From contig JBNGIS010012641.1 in assembly GCA_049999725.1 (NCBI GenBank), positions 1 to 26,335 of the forward strand: 26,335 nt of DNA. The letters are read 5' to 3'. Shown one piece after another: positions 1-10,800 of this stretch (positions are counted from its first letter, which is position 1; each line of letters opens with the position of its first letter). Both the position numbers and the translations under genes were made by a program. The notes beneath the pieces were generated by a model, which made no database searches, was not told where the DNA came from, and saw nothing but the letters and a program-made list of their open reading frames with translations. The DNA comes from Haplomitrium mnioides (taxonomy: Eukaryota > Marchantiophyta > Haplomitriopsida > Calobryales).

Positions 1-379
1 AACCCATGTTCTTCATACAGTCTACATGATGGTTTGCTCCTCAAAACCATAAAAGACGCATGTTTTTCATACACTCTACATGATGGTTTGCCCTTCAAAA
101 CCATAATAGACCCATGTTTTTCATACACTCTAGATGATGGTTTTCCCTTCAAAATTATAATAGAAGCATATTCTCCATACACTCTACATGATGGGTTTCT
201 CCTCAAAACCATAATAGACACATGTTTTTTATACACTCTACATGATGGTTTTTCATTCAAAACAACAATAGACACATGTTCTTCAAACACTCTACATGAT
301 GGTTTGCCTTTCAAAACCATAATAGACACATGTTCTTCATACACTCGACATGATGGTTTGCTCTTCAAAACTATGGCTT
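1..379. repeat. 54-bp coding-compatible minisatellite, 7 copies
   Basis: Units begin at 2, 56, 110, 164, 218, 272 and 326. The spacing is exactly 54 bp each time, with only substitutions between copies. Each unit contains CATGTTCTTCATACAC and CTACATGATGGTTTGC. The array probably continues left of the window. Because 54 is a multiple of three, both strands stay open through it. Confidence 0.95.
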
Positions 380-416
380 TTAGCTCTTGGCCTTTCACCA
401 TGTTCTTTTCCCACAT
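1..416 (-). CDS. Open C-terminal segment of left family A copy, made of 18-residue repeats (partial)
   Basis: From an ATG at 416-414 the minus strand stays open to base 1, 138 codons, with no stop in the window. It begins MWEKNMVKGQ, matching MWKKNLVKGQ in the right family A copy near 25030-25065. It then enters seven tandem 18-residue units whose pattern is KGKPSCRVYEEHVSIMVL. KPS and R are nearly invariant, while the E/K, V/A/G and M/I positions vary. The frame is held because the DNA unit is exactly 54 bp. The opposite strand is also open here, at 34-549, so openness alone does not prove coding. I favour the minus strand because it continues the sense frame of the family. It may be a surviving piece of the pseudogene rather than an expressed protein. 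Confidence 0.35.
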   Translation of the reverse strand, partial: MWEKNMVKGQELKAIVLKSKPSCRVYEEHVSIMVLKGKPSCRVFEEHVSIVVLNEKPSCRVYKKHVSIMVLRRNPSCRVYGEYASIIILKGKPSSRVYEKHGSIMVLKGKPSCRVYEKHASFMVLRSKPSCRLYEEHG

Positions 417-1666
417 ACCATTACATACCCACCAACTGCAACTCCTAAAGCTTTTTGCTATGGAAGGCCAATTGAAGCCAGTTATTCTAAGAAGTAATGG
501 TCTTCTCAAGAGTGAACTTTGGTTTTATTTCCAAAGTCTCAAAAACTAACTCTCGCTTTAATTTTTGGAAGAAATCATCTCGCCCTCCATGTAACGTTGA
601 TGCCAATATTCGTCCTGTTGGATGTAGGTTGTCTCCCACCGATAAAGTTGGTCATAATTGTCATCAAAGACAAAAATGCGGGTTTTTGTTGGTGTTAGCT
701 CCACATACATATAGCAATTACAGAGCAAGAGCATCGAATTTTTTGCTTTCCTACTTTATTATAAAAAGCTGCCTTGCAACAACAATGTGATTGCCTCCAA
801 CAATCTTGTAGTGATATTTCTCAAGGCTCTTGATGTCAAACTCTGACATATCTTTTAACCTTCATTTTGGGTCCACATTCATAATGAAGAATAAGTGAGC
901 TTATTTGTTGGTGAGCATGCGTTGGGCAAGTAGCTCCAAAAACTCCTCACTCAATCACATTATCTAAAAAGCTCCCCACTTTTCCATTCCATGCTTTGGC
1001 AGATTAAGGTTCTCCATCTGAATTATTATTTTTTCTTCTCAAACCTTGTAGTGTTGGATAGCAAGTTTGTGAATTTTATTTTTGTCTTCTTAAAAAATCG
1101 TCTGAGGATCAAGCTGTTCCTTCTCCTAAAAAGTTTGTAGCCCTTTGTGTCTTAGTCATTTTGATCTGGAAGTCTGTGGTTGTGGCATGAGCTTAGGCTC
1201 AACCTCTTCTTCAGAGCTACTCAAAGAGAATGAAGAAGAATGTTGTAAAGGATAACTTGGAGGAGATGATAAAGAGACCGACTATGAACAAACCGGCTGT
1301 GCTTGCACTCGTTTTTTCTTTTGCATAGCTGGTTTTTTCCTTGTTGAGACTTATGCTGACTTGACTACTTTTCTTTTCTTTGGAGCTAACTATCTACTAG
1401 TCACTTCGATAGCAAATGTTGCCATAGTGGAATGCATAATACATTGAGCCAAAGTTAAACCAGGTTTCACTTTCAAAAGCTTTTGGCAAAAAGCAACTTT
1501 ATGAAGTCCCTTTCCACATGGTTGGCATTGGGGCATGCATTGACAAAATCAAAAAGAAACTAAAAAACTAAAACATAACAAAGTGTTAGAATAAAAAACC
1601 TTAAATTGAGCAAGCCAATACAAGACTAAACACAATTGACTGAATTGCAGTAAGACTAAGAGCTCA

Positions 1667-1834
1667 AAGACTTTTGAGAACATGCGCATATGGACTCACA
1701 AGTGTATGCTTGCAGGAACGTGTGAGTCCATAAGCACTTGGACTCGTGATTCTATGCGCGTATGCATTCTTGAGTCCAAGCACGTTAGGACTCATGAGTC
1801 CACATACACATGCACTTGTGAATCCATGTGAGCA
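1667..1834 (-). repeat. 24-bp minisatellite inside left family A copy, about 7 units
   Basis: On the minus strand the open frame starting at 1993 passes from the conserved N-terminal box straight into seven 8-residue units, for example CVCGLMSP, YAHRITSP and SAYGLTRS. In DNA the units alternate GACTC/GAGTC half-sites with ATGCGCACAT-like spacers. The right copy has the same repeat in the same relative place, but much longer. Confidence 0.8.
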
Positions 1835-2045
1835 TACACTCTTGACAAAAAGAAAAGCAAAGGTAGGATTAAGTACATTTCCATCCTTGTACGCCTCTTG
1901 TAAGTCAAAGGTGGAGTCCCTTGGCTTCATTTCATTGAAGTATAACTTCTTTATAGATGCCTTGTAGAGACTAATTCTATCCTTTGACTCCACAAGAAGC
2001 CCAATATGGGCTATGTGGCCCTTTCAAACTACATAAACTTAGACC

Positions 2046-2640
2046 AAAAGGTCTATATTAAAATTTTTGCCCATTGAAATAAGCATAAACGATGCTTGAT
2101 GTCCTTGATCGTTCCATATCAAACAATCCATTTGTTGGCTAGTTGTATGAGCTCAAGTAGCTTCAAAATATTGGCCTACCCGTAGGGTTTTGGTTGTGCC
2201 GATTTTGGAGTTGTTGCTTGTGTTGCCATTTTCCAAGGTCTCAAAATAGACAAAAACAAGATGATGAAAATGAAAGAGAAAAATTAATGTAAAACATAAG
2301 AGCAAAATAAATCTAAATGGTAGAAAATTGCAAAAACAATTGCAAGAAATCAATCTCATAACTACACTTGTATAATTGAAAAACAAATTTCACTGGCATT
2401 CTTTTTATTCATGAAATTCAAAAAATTGATTTTCCCACAAAAAAAGACTCACGTAGCTCTCAACAAGGAGGTTTGCGTGGTGGGAAACAAAGCGGTGCTC
2501 GATTTCATCTTTCTAGTTTCCTTTTCTTCCTTCAAAAATCTTGCACTATTTTGTCATTTTGTGAAAATTTCCAATATTTTTTGGAATACCAACATGTAGT
2601 GTGACTATCTACTTCAATCATTCATTGATTTTTCTATCTT
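2046..2640. other. No recognisable gene
   Basis: AT-rich sequence between the 5' limit of the left family A copy and element B. Short open frames on both strands (2153-2386 minus, 2411-2599 plus) are Phe/Leu/Lys-rich, as expected from base composition, and show no motif. The minus-strand 5' flank of family A probably lies here, but the right copy has no equivalent because a Gypsy LTR abuts it. Confidence 0.5.
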
Positions 2641-5600
2641 TTTCATATTTTAAATGGTTGAAGCATCAAAGAGTAGAAAGTGATTAAATTTTTGAGATTC
2701 TTGTTCTAAAAAAAGTGTTACTTTTGAACAACAATTTGAGAAACTTTAAAATCGTCATTTTGAGGAGGCAAGCATTGGCAAACCAAAAGCATCAAGTATG
2801 ATAGCTAGTATTTTGGCCAAAAACGTGCTTATTGCTCAACAAGATACGTCAACAAATGAAGATAGTAGGAGTGAACCTTATTCATGCATAAGATCTAAGA
2901 CTCAACCTTATATGAACATAGGACCTAACTTACTGGTGAAGCAATCAAACTTAACTCCTTCCGGAGATTTTCAAAACATTAGGACCAACTCGCATATAGG
3001 GTTTGAAACTCCAACTAAACTTTGTTCAATGGAACCATATCTCCTCCTTTGGGATTCAAGAACAAAAAAGACACCTGGAAGTCAACTAGCTGACATTCAA
3101 GTCACATTCATCAGAATGTTGTAGAAGTGCCTTCGTCAACAATCGATAAGGATGACAAAGTCCAAGATCTAAATATGCTTATCCAAAAGTCAAAGAGCAT
3201 AGAATTGGATGACTACTTCAATTTTAATTGAGATTTGCTATCACCATTATGAACACTCAATCAATGAGTGAATTCTATACAAGTTGGACCTCAAACCAAG
3301 AATGCAAGGATATTTGAAAATAGAAAGCAATTGGAGGAATTGTTAGATGATAGTTTAGGCAATGTTTCATGTAATGATTCTCAATCACAAAATATTTCTC
3401 TAGAGTTATTACCAAGGGCTCCAATGGTTCTAAAAAAGTCATTTCCTTATGCTCAAGATTTTGGTGAAGATTCTATTTCAGCTTGGTCGTGTTCTCCTAC
3501 AACTCAAACTTGTTTGCTTAGATTGAAAAAACATTTGTCAAGAACAATAAATACTTCTAATGATGCACAAGATCTTGAAGAAAATGATTTGTCTCTAATG
3601 GCTGGATTTGTATAAGGACCCAATCGAACGGTCAAATATAAGAGTTTTTTTATTTAGGCCAAAACCCAAACGGGTAAATCTTTTACGTGATAGTTCTTTG
3701 CTAAAAGTCCATCATGATAAGAGTTTTTTTAAAGAAAAGGCTCAACATGATGTCAATTTTGAAATTGAGGAGAGTTTCATGTTGACTAATTGTTTTTTGT
3801 TGTGCAAGGCAGATTTCTCAAAAGCTGTATGAGAAAGGTACTTTGCGAAAGGTATGAAGAATTGAGATATAACATTGTAGTGGAGAATACCAAGAAAAGA
3901 TTCCAACATTGACAATTTACTTTGCTTGGCAGTAATGTTGTATGTAAAAGAGCTTTCAAATTAATATTAGGGAGTGATAACGTCCAAAGGATATAAATCA
4001 AGAATGCATATCCTAGAGTCACTTGTAAAAATAGAGAATTATCTACCAAAGAAGTATTCATACATGAATGGATGGACATTTTTTTCAAGTATATTATGAG
4101 AGAATGCCGACTCACAAAGTTTATAATTTGCCTGATAACTTTACCAAATGGGAAGTTTATAACTACCATACAACTTATATGAAAGAGAATGATCCTAATT
4201 GCATTCTTAATTTTTTTTGGTTTTACAAAACATTGGAGAACCCATTCTCTAAATGTCAAAATTCTGAAGCGCATAGATTTGTCGTTTGTGAAACATGCAA
4301 AGAAATTTAATCGATGCGGGAGAAATCTATTTTGGAATCAAACAAAGGCAAAAAATTGCTTTGGCTTTTGAAATCTAAGATTATTATAATAATTTTTATT
4401 TGTTATTTGAAAAGCTTCTTCTATTTAGCAAACTTTGAAGATCTCAAGCTTGCAGAATTCACTATGTGAGAGATGTTGTTCTAGAACTCACTAGAGTCAA
4501 AACTAGCCATAGAGATGTTGTTGTTCTTGGTGACCCTATCCCAACATAGGTTTTGTTATTGTTGATTTGAGTTGTAAATGCACATGGAGTCAGAAAAATG
4601 CATAAAAATTGTTGTTGTTGTTTGTGACTCTGCACCCACAGGTTTTGTTATTGTTGGTCTGAATCCTAAGCACATTGGGAGTCAAAGCAAGCCTAGGAAT
4701 TAAATTTTCTTTTTGTTTTTACCCTAAGCATGCACAAGTTTTGCAATTGTTTCTTTCAATTCTATGCGCATATAAAGTCAAAGTGAGCGTAGGAACAGTT
4801 GATGTTTTTTACCCTACAGACATAGAGGTTTTGCTATTCTTGGCTTGAATCCTATACACACGTAGAGTCAAACAAGCTTAAGAATTGTTAGCGTTGTGTG
4901 TTACCCTTTGCACACTTAGGTTTTATTATTGTTGTTTTGAATCTTATACTTGTTTAGAGTCAAAACGAGCCTACAAATCATTGTTTATTGTTTGGACCCT
5001 TTGTGCTTGAAAGGTTTGTTATTGTTGGTTTAAATATCATGTACACTTGAAGTTTTGTTTTAAAATTCTCAATTTCAAGACATGTTTGAAAAAATTATTT
5101 ATATATTTTGGTTTTTTTTGGTGATGTAGTTAAATATAATCAACAATTGTTTCTTCAACGTGACAACAAATAAAAGAAAGTACAAAATTTGCAAACCATC
5201 GAAGAAAGTGTTATGTCAATGGTAAAAATTACTTGGGCATTATGATCGATGGTTTGAATCAAAAGAAAATAGTGATTTTATATTGGCCTTCACCACCTAA
5301 AAACATTGATAAAGATTGTTTGGTAGGTGTGTATATTGTTGGAGCTTAAATTTTCAATCATAATCTTTCTTCAAAGGTCTTTTAAACCTATAATAACTTG
5401 AGAAGTGACTCCAATTTGATCATTACACTACTTAATAAAATACTAATGTGAATTTTAAAGTCCTTTACCTCCTACCTTGTATTTTCAACTGGAAAATATG
5501 ACACAAGACAATAAGAATTCCATTTTTTTTGGATAGCTTGGTCTTTTCATTGCCCAAGAATGTCTTTTGAAAAATTAAAGTGGGATTTCTCATGGTCAAC

Positions 5601-6540
5601 TATACTCACAATCAAATTGATGAGATGTTTAGTAGACTATTGAAATGTTTGAAACATGTCAAGGCTTTTATGATAGCGAGTCTTAGCGATGTGTTATAGT
5701 TATCTTGTAGTCCAAAACCACAAGTAGCTCTTTTGCTAGAGAGTTGGGATTTCAAAATTTTTCTGCAACATCATCTCTCTTTAGCTCAAAAGAAAGTTGA
5801 TATTACCTTCGATCAACAATTCAAATTCAAGTTGAGTGATTTGGATGAAAATATTGGAGCAAACAATTTTCAAGAGATGAATTTTGGTTGCCTCTGAATA
5901 ATATTTGTCAACTCAATTGTCTAACTAAAGCAAATAAGGAAATTCTAAGTACATTGTTGATCCTCTTGAAGGCTTATTCTAAAATCAAACAATCTTAAAC
6001 AGAAGCAAGAGAAGTTAATGCTAAGAAAGTGGTCTTTGCAATTAGTAACAACATAAGTGAGAATTGCTACAAGTTATTTATAGATTCAGTTATTCAGTGG
6101 TGGAATTACTTTTTTCGTGCCCAACAATAGATTGCATGTACATCATTGAAAGAAAGAGATTAAGACTTGAAACATAATTCACATTTCTAGCTTTACAATT
6201 TGTAAACACTTGTAATGATTCTCAAAATATTGGTACAACTTCTCAATTTGATGTTCACTAGCAAGAGAAAGAGGCTCCAATAGAATGTATACTTTGCATA
6301 CGTCAAGCAGTCAGTAATGGAGCAACTAGGTCGCGAGAAAGAACGGTTTCACATCCAACAAGATATGACCACAAATTTGGCAACCTATATGATATCAAAA
6401 CCAAAATGCTTATTTGTGTTGTTGCATTATTTGACCAAAATAGCAGACCATTTTGGATTGCAACAACCTTCAAATTTTTGTCATTTGATGAGGAGAAACC
6501 TGTGAACCCAAAACAAATATGTGTTCAACATTTTGCTTAA
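2640..6540 (+). pseudogene. Element B: degraded transposase-like gene resembling DUF7869 proteins
   Basis: Several open blocks lie in order on the plus strand. Low-complexity N-terminal pieces occur at 2798-3124, 3268-3615 and 3608-3832. A block at 4068-4310 ends with FVVCETCKEI, preceded by WEVYNYHTTYMKEN, and looks like the Cys-bearing N-terminal part of such transposases. A tandem array at 4500-5060 interrupts the gene. The C-terminal part follows: IMIDGLNQKK near 5240, LYFQLENMTQDNKN near 5485-5525, and FLMVNYTHNQIDEMFSR near 5590-5640. The last resembles the GHTHEDIDxxFS signature I associate with DUF7869 domain proteins of eukaryotic mobile elements. KAFMIASLSDV and SWDFKIFLQHHLS continue beyond it. 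Stops and frameshifts are scattered throughout, so it is dead. The order of blocks is seen; the family name is recall and should be searched. Confidence 0.5.
4500..5060. repeat. About 92-bp tandem repeat within element B, 6 copies
   Basis: The phrase GGTTTTGTTATTGTTGGT recurs at about 4549, 4641, 4737, 4827, 4919 and 5013, a spacing of 90-96 bp. Each unit also holds a GAATCCTATACACA-like string followed by TAGAGTCAAA. The array lies between the N-terminal and C-terminal halves of the element B reading, so it may have expanded in an intron. Confidence 0.85.
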
Positions 6541-6800
6541 AAGATGCCTTTTCTAAACAATAATTTCTAGAAAAATAACATCCACAAAAGGAAAATGCAA
6601 ATCCAAATTACATATTGATGTACTTGATATAACGCAAATCATGATTCTCTCTTTTTGTTTTCTTCTATCAAAAGAACCCAATTGAGAAAAAAAACTCTAG
6701 CTACTATTAAACCAAATATATTTGAATATGAAAGATATAAAGCAATCAACCCTTGGGTGTTTGAAGAGAATCAATCAATGTGATCAACACTGAGAGAGAC
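6541..6800. other. Flank with no recognisable feature
   Basis: AT-rich sequence after the last element B block. Nothing was recognised here. Confidence 0.4.
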
Positions 6801-8300
6801 GACGAGAATCTTGATGAATCTTATGAAGCTGAATCTTGTTGGCCCTGCCGCCGGGGTGCTATGCTGAAAAAACAACCCCACGTTACCGCAGACATCAAAA
6901 TAACGATTTATAGGATGCTTATTGTGGGAGGGACCGACACTTTGTCAAATTGAGCATTTTAGGAGGGTGCTGGTCTGGTTTGGATTCAGATTTGTGCACT
7001 CCTCCTTGCTTTCCTAATCACTTGCAACTGGTCCAGGTCTGTCTCAGATCTAGAACAAAGTTTTGAGAGACCAAAAAGGTTCTTTTACTCTGCTTTATTT
7101 GTGCTCACCCCCAGGGAAAGATGGCTGGTCTTTGGAGTGCAGGAATACAGGTCTGACCCCTCTTTGGGTCCAGGTCCAGGCCTGTGATTGCAGAGTTCCA
7201 GCAACCAAAATCTGTTCCTAACCCTCACTCTTCCTTTCTCCTATGCTGAATTTTACTACCGAAAATAAAACTTTGAAACTATGCTACTCAATGACAACCT
7301 ACTTTCTCTATCAATGTTTTGAATGTTTTTACATGCCTTTCCTAACGCTATTGCAGAATTCAGATTATCTACACACTGAAATTTCACACCCAAAAACCAC
7401 AGGACCGAAAAGCACCCTTGGTACGACATTACCAATTCATGAAATCAGGAACTTGTGTTATCTTGATGTCCTCTTCTCCGGTCTGTGTTGCCTTGGATTA
7501 CTAGTGGCTGGAGGTCCTCCTTTGATCGTACTTGTCCTGCTTGCTGCCCCCACAAACTGCTCCTTGTTGATATCAGTCGCTGGTCTTCAAGTTAATCGGC
7601 TCCTCCACCTCTCACAAACCGGAAATATTTGGTGGTTGCCTTCGATTGTTGGCTGCCCCCTTTCTAATACCACCTCTAGCTGCTCACACATGCGTTCAGT
7701 CGAGAAAGTTTAACTTTTGCCTCACATAAGGTGTATCTTCTGACTCCCTCACAAGGGAAGTGCTCCTCTCGAACACCGGTTGCACCCACTCCACCTTGTT
7801 GCCCAATTTCGCCTCCTTACTCTTCTCTTGGGAGCATACCTCACCAAGACTCTTCAGGCCCTCAAGAAATGTCACTAGAGTGAACTGTTGGCCTGGAATG
7901 TCCCAGCAAATCCTATACTCAGCAACTTCTTAAGCTCACCCTCCCTGGCATGAGAGGGGGGATCCTCCCAAGTTGTCCACCCAAGTTGTCCTCCCAAGCA
8001 AAGTAGAGGCCTGAAATTCCCAAGTACAACTACTGAAGAAGTGAACTTATGCGCAAGATAATATTGAGGAGTGAGTCTCCTTCACCAACCAGAGCCCTCC
8101 GCTCTTTCGCTAGAAGTGACCTCACTAACCAACTCTCCCTGCACAAAACCACACTCGCCCTGACCCTTGTTTGTTCCCATCACCTCCTCCTCCGCTTGCT
8201 TCCCAACCTGATGAAAAAAAAAAAAACAACAACAAAGGATGTCAACGAAGAGCCCCCGTAGGAGGCTATACCCCCCGTTGACAAGTAGCAAGAACCCTAT
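6800..8300. other. GC-richer island of unknown identity
   Basis: This stretch is visibly richer in G and C than its surroundings, for example CCTGCCGCCGGGGTGC at about 6842-6859 and the CCTCC-rich 7500-8300 stretch. It includes a direct repeat of CCCAAGTTGTCC near 7967-7997. The composition and a minus-strand open frame suggest a different origin from the flanks, such as a younger or less mutated inserted element. No domain, LTR pair or terminal repeat could be defined. Confidence 0.4.
7696..7932 (-). pseudogene. 77-codon open frame of unknown family, broken at both ends
   Basis: The minus strand is open from the codon after a TAA at 7932-7930 to a TGA at 7698-7696. It has no ATG near its start. 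The translation has a normal protein look: ICWDIPGQQFTLVTFLEGL, then a charged stretch, then KVEWVQPVFERSTSL, and finally DTPYVRQKLNF. Past the stop, another frame gives CEQLEVVLERGQPTIEG, so one frameshift may have split a longer coding region. I suspect a retroelement gag-type protein but see no zinc knuckle or other diagnostic motif. Adjacent plus-strand frames at 7243-7713 and 8049-8261 look like shadows. Confidence 0.3.
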
Positions 8301-9584
8301 TTACTGCTCCATTCGCTTTTGTTTTGGCGCCCGTTCCAGCCACTAACTTTAACTCTTAAATTTAGTTTTAGCCAACTAGTGTTACTTGTCAAATTGGAGC
8401 TCTTGTCTTTTTTGGCAAAACTCCTTTAACTCTCTTAACTAATTTAGATACTAATTTTAGTTCAAGCCATACTTGAAGGTCCTCCCAAGTTGTGGCATCT
8501 ACTGCCTTACTCACCTAAATTTAGAGGGCATTTTTTCATTTAAAGTCCCTTTTGCTTCTTTTATATTTTCATTCTCTAAACTTAGCTAGAAAGGGAAGAG
8601 AAGAGCAGAGAAGAAGGAAAAGAATAGGGTTTATACACAGATTATCGGATAGGAGAAGTAGAGTTCTTATAAAAAATAATATAGGGTTTAAAAAATAATG
8701 ACTTTAATTAAGATAAAAAATCAAAAATCACAAAACTCCTCTCGGACAAGGTGAGTAGAGCACCCTTCCAAACTTCCACAGTGATGGGGATGCTGATCAA
8801 TTACGTCCCACTGAACCCTTGTAGTATGGTTCAAGGCAAAACCCTCTACTCCAAATGTCACAAATGTCTTCTTGAATGATGTTAATTCCCTATGTCGAAC
8901 TGGATTGGCCCTTTGATAGGTCTAACCTGACCTGCTTTCTTCAAACTCTGGACAACTCCTTACGCTAACTTGACCCTCTTTTCCACCCTTGAGCACCATG
9001 TTGATCAATCCTAGGTACAAGTTGTTGTACTAGGCCAAGTAAAACACAAAAAATCAAAAAAATCCGAAAAAACTTGGTCGACAAATCCAAAGAAATGGAG
9101 ACTAGTGACTAAAGTCATTTATGATTTTGTTTTTTAAATAAATGTTGTTCTACTCTATTGTTTGCAGTATACTTTCAACTTATGTTGTAGTTTAAATTTA
9201 TATACTTTATAAAGTATATGAGTATTTTTATTCAAGAAATCTCTTGTTGTTGAGACACATTTATATGTGAGCTTGAAATAATCAATATAAATCATTGCTA
9301 ATTGATTCTTATCATGTGCGAATGTAATTAAAACACAAAATAATAATCTTCATTGTCAAACATTTGTGATTCAAAATATTACTATACTATTTCCTACTTG
9401 ACCATTGGTTAGAAGCACTTCAATGTTTTGGCTACTGAATTCTTTGACATTGATCATTGAGAATGCTAAAGCATCTGCCATTCTTGACTATTGAATCCTT
9501 TGCTAGCATTGACTCTTATGTAGAACTTGAAATCTCCTATGAGTTTGGATTTTGATGTTTAACTTGCAACCTCTTGCACTCACA
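8300..9584. other. No recognisable gene
   Basis: Mixed AT-rich sequence. It includes a purine-rich patch at 8588-8625 (GGAAGAGAAGAGCAGAGAAG) and several AT-only stretches. No motif-bearing frame was found on either strand. Confidence 0.45.
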
Positions 9585-10045
9585 GACTTTGAAGCAAAAA
9601 ATCAAAGCCCTAAGAATACCTAGACCTTGTTGCGGAACTCAGAACCTTAAGTGCACATAGACTCTGATCTAGAACTTGGAACCCTATACGCGTATAGACT
9701 TTGATGCGGAAGTCAAAACTTTATGCAAGTATAGACTCTGATGTAGAAATGAGAACCCTTTGCATGTATAGTCTTTGTTGCGGAACTTTGAGCCTTAAAT
9801 GCATATAGACTATGATATAGAACTCGAAAGCCTATGTCCACATAGACTTTGATGCAGAAGTCAGAGCCTTATGTGTACATACACTCGGATGCAGAACTCA
9901 AAACCTTCTAAGTGAAAAAATCTTGGATGTAGAACTTAGAACCTTATGCAAACATAGACTCTCATCTAGAACTTAGAACCCTTAGCGCCCAAAGACTCTA
10001 ATTTGAAACTTGGAGCCCTCTACGTGATTAGACTCAAATGTAAAT
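9585..10045. repeat. 37-bp minisatellite, about 12 copies
   Basis: TAGACTYTGATG-type strings start at about 9658, 9695, 9732, 9769, 9806, 9843, 9880 and 9917, a regular 37-bp period. More diverged units lie before (about 9593, 9621) and after (about 9955, 9993, 10030). Each unit continues with GMAGAACTCAGAACCYTATG and a short GCACA-like string. The period is not a multiple of three and no long frame crosses it. Confidence 0.9.
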
Positions 10046-10800
10046 TTCTAAACCCATTGCTTGCTTGGGTTGCTCTTGCCTTTCTTTATTTTGACTTATG
10101 ACTCTTTTGCAGATATGAATTTCTAAATTTTATGCGCTTTTATATTGCTAAACCATTGGAAAACATTACTACTTAACCATTCACACATATGGATTTTGAA
10201 GTAGAGTTGAAAGGCTATTTTTTTACCTAGACTTCAAAATATATCTCTAAACTCCTTACAAGGTTTAGTTTATGAAGCTTTTGTGGCTTTGGGCTCCGAA
10301 CCAATTCCCCTAACCCGTGACATACTTGGATTTTTCCCCAAGTTTTTTGTTTATTTTTCAATTAGTAAGTTTGTAATAGTATCATGTCTATGTGTGCTTG
10401 AAGTTTGAACTGCAAATTCTATTTTTAAATGAGCTTGTTTTGAAAATTGTTTGAATTTGACTTCGTAATGTTTTTTATCCAAATTCCAAGTGCTTGTGAA
10501 AACAGAACACAATCGTGGACTTTTTATTGACTTTAAGATTTTCATAAAAAGTAAGAGTTTCATTCAATTATGCATAAAAATATTTCATTTTGATCTAACA
10601 AGCTTGTTGAAATTACCAAAAATAAACTAAAAAACTCCTATAAATTGTTTCTATAAAGATACCTTTGTTTTTTGTTTTTTTAAACTTGAAACATTGTTCT
10701 TTTCGTTAAAACAATAGTTTATGTTTTGTGTAGCTTGTTTCTAGTCTATAGTAGCAATTGTTTTCATATGCTTAACGTTCAGAAGCCATGCATGTCATAC
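10046..10800. other. No recognisable gene
   Basis: AT-rich sequence with long T and A runs. The minus-strand frame at 10351-10563 has no domain-like pattern. Nothing else was seen. Confidence 0.45.

Larger units (their letters stand above)
1..2045 (-). pseudogene. Family A element, left copy: degenerate uncharacterised protein gene (3' end runs off the window)
   Basis: Reading the minus strand from about 2045 down to 1 gives an ordered series of blocks that recurs on the plus strand at 22962-25140. The first is an N-terminal box at about 1993-1840, open, with GLYNASIKK-like and DLQEAYKDGNVLNP motifs. Next come seven in-frame 8-residue repeats, then a VERDFIKLLFAKS-like block near 1530-1480 and a Ser/Lys-rich stretch near 1430-1190. 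A box with KYHYKIVGGNH follows near 815-790, then YWHQRYMEGEMISS near 615-575, LETLEIKPKF near 535-510, and finally a tail of 18-residue repeats. Stops and frameshifts break most of it, so it is a pseudogene or dead mobile element. The GGNHxVxA box faintly recalls the G-N-H-R signature of ParB/sulfiredoxin-like domains, which is inference only. I do not recognise the family. The homology is strong; the functional call is weak. Confidence 0.6.

Noticed and set aside
1-379. 54-bp repeats as a CRISPR array
   Set aside because: Units are contiguous and wholly repeated with no unique spacers, and the context is a plant genome.
34-549. 171-codon plus-strand frame across the 54-bp repeat as a gene
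   Set aside because: It is antisense to family A. It resembles the minus frame at 25226-24924 (both end LWFYF) only because the DNA of the two copies is homologous. The sense strand carries the conserved boxes.
3786-4274. 162-codon minus frame
   Set aside because: It lies antisense to element B blocks that match a protein pattern, and it has no motif of its own.
7243-7713. 156-codon plus frame with hydrophobic stretches as a membrane protein
   Set aside because: It overlaps the better-looking minus-strand frame at 7699-7929, and its hydrophobicity follows from CT-rich composition. No family is recognised.
9585-10045. 37-bp repeats as a CRISPR array
   Set aside because: There are no spacers; the whole period is repeated and units drift gradually.
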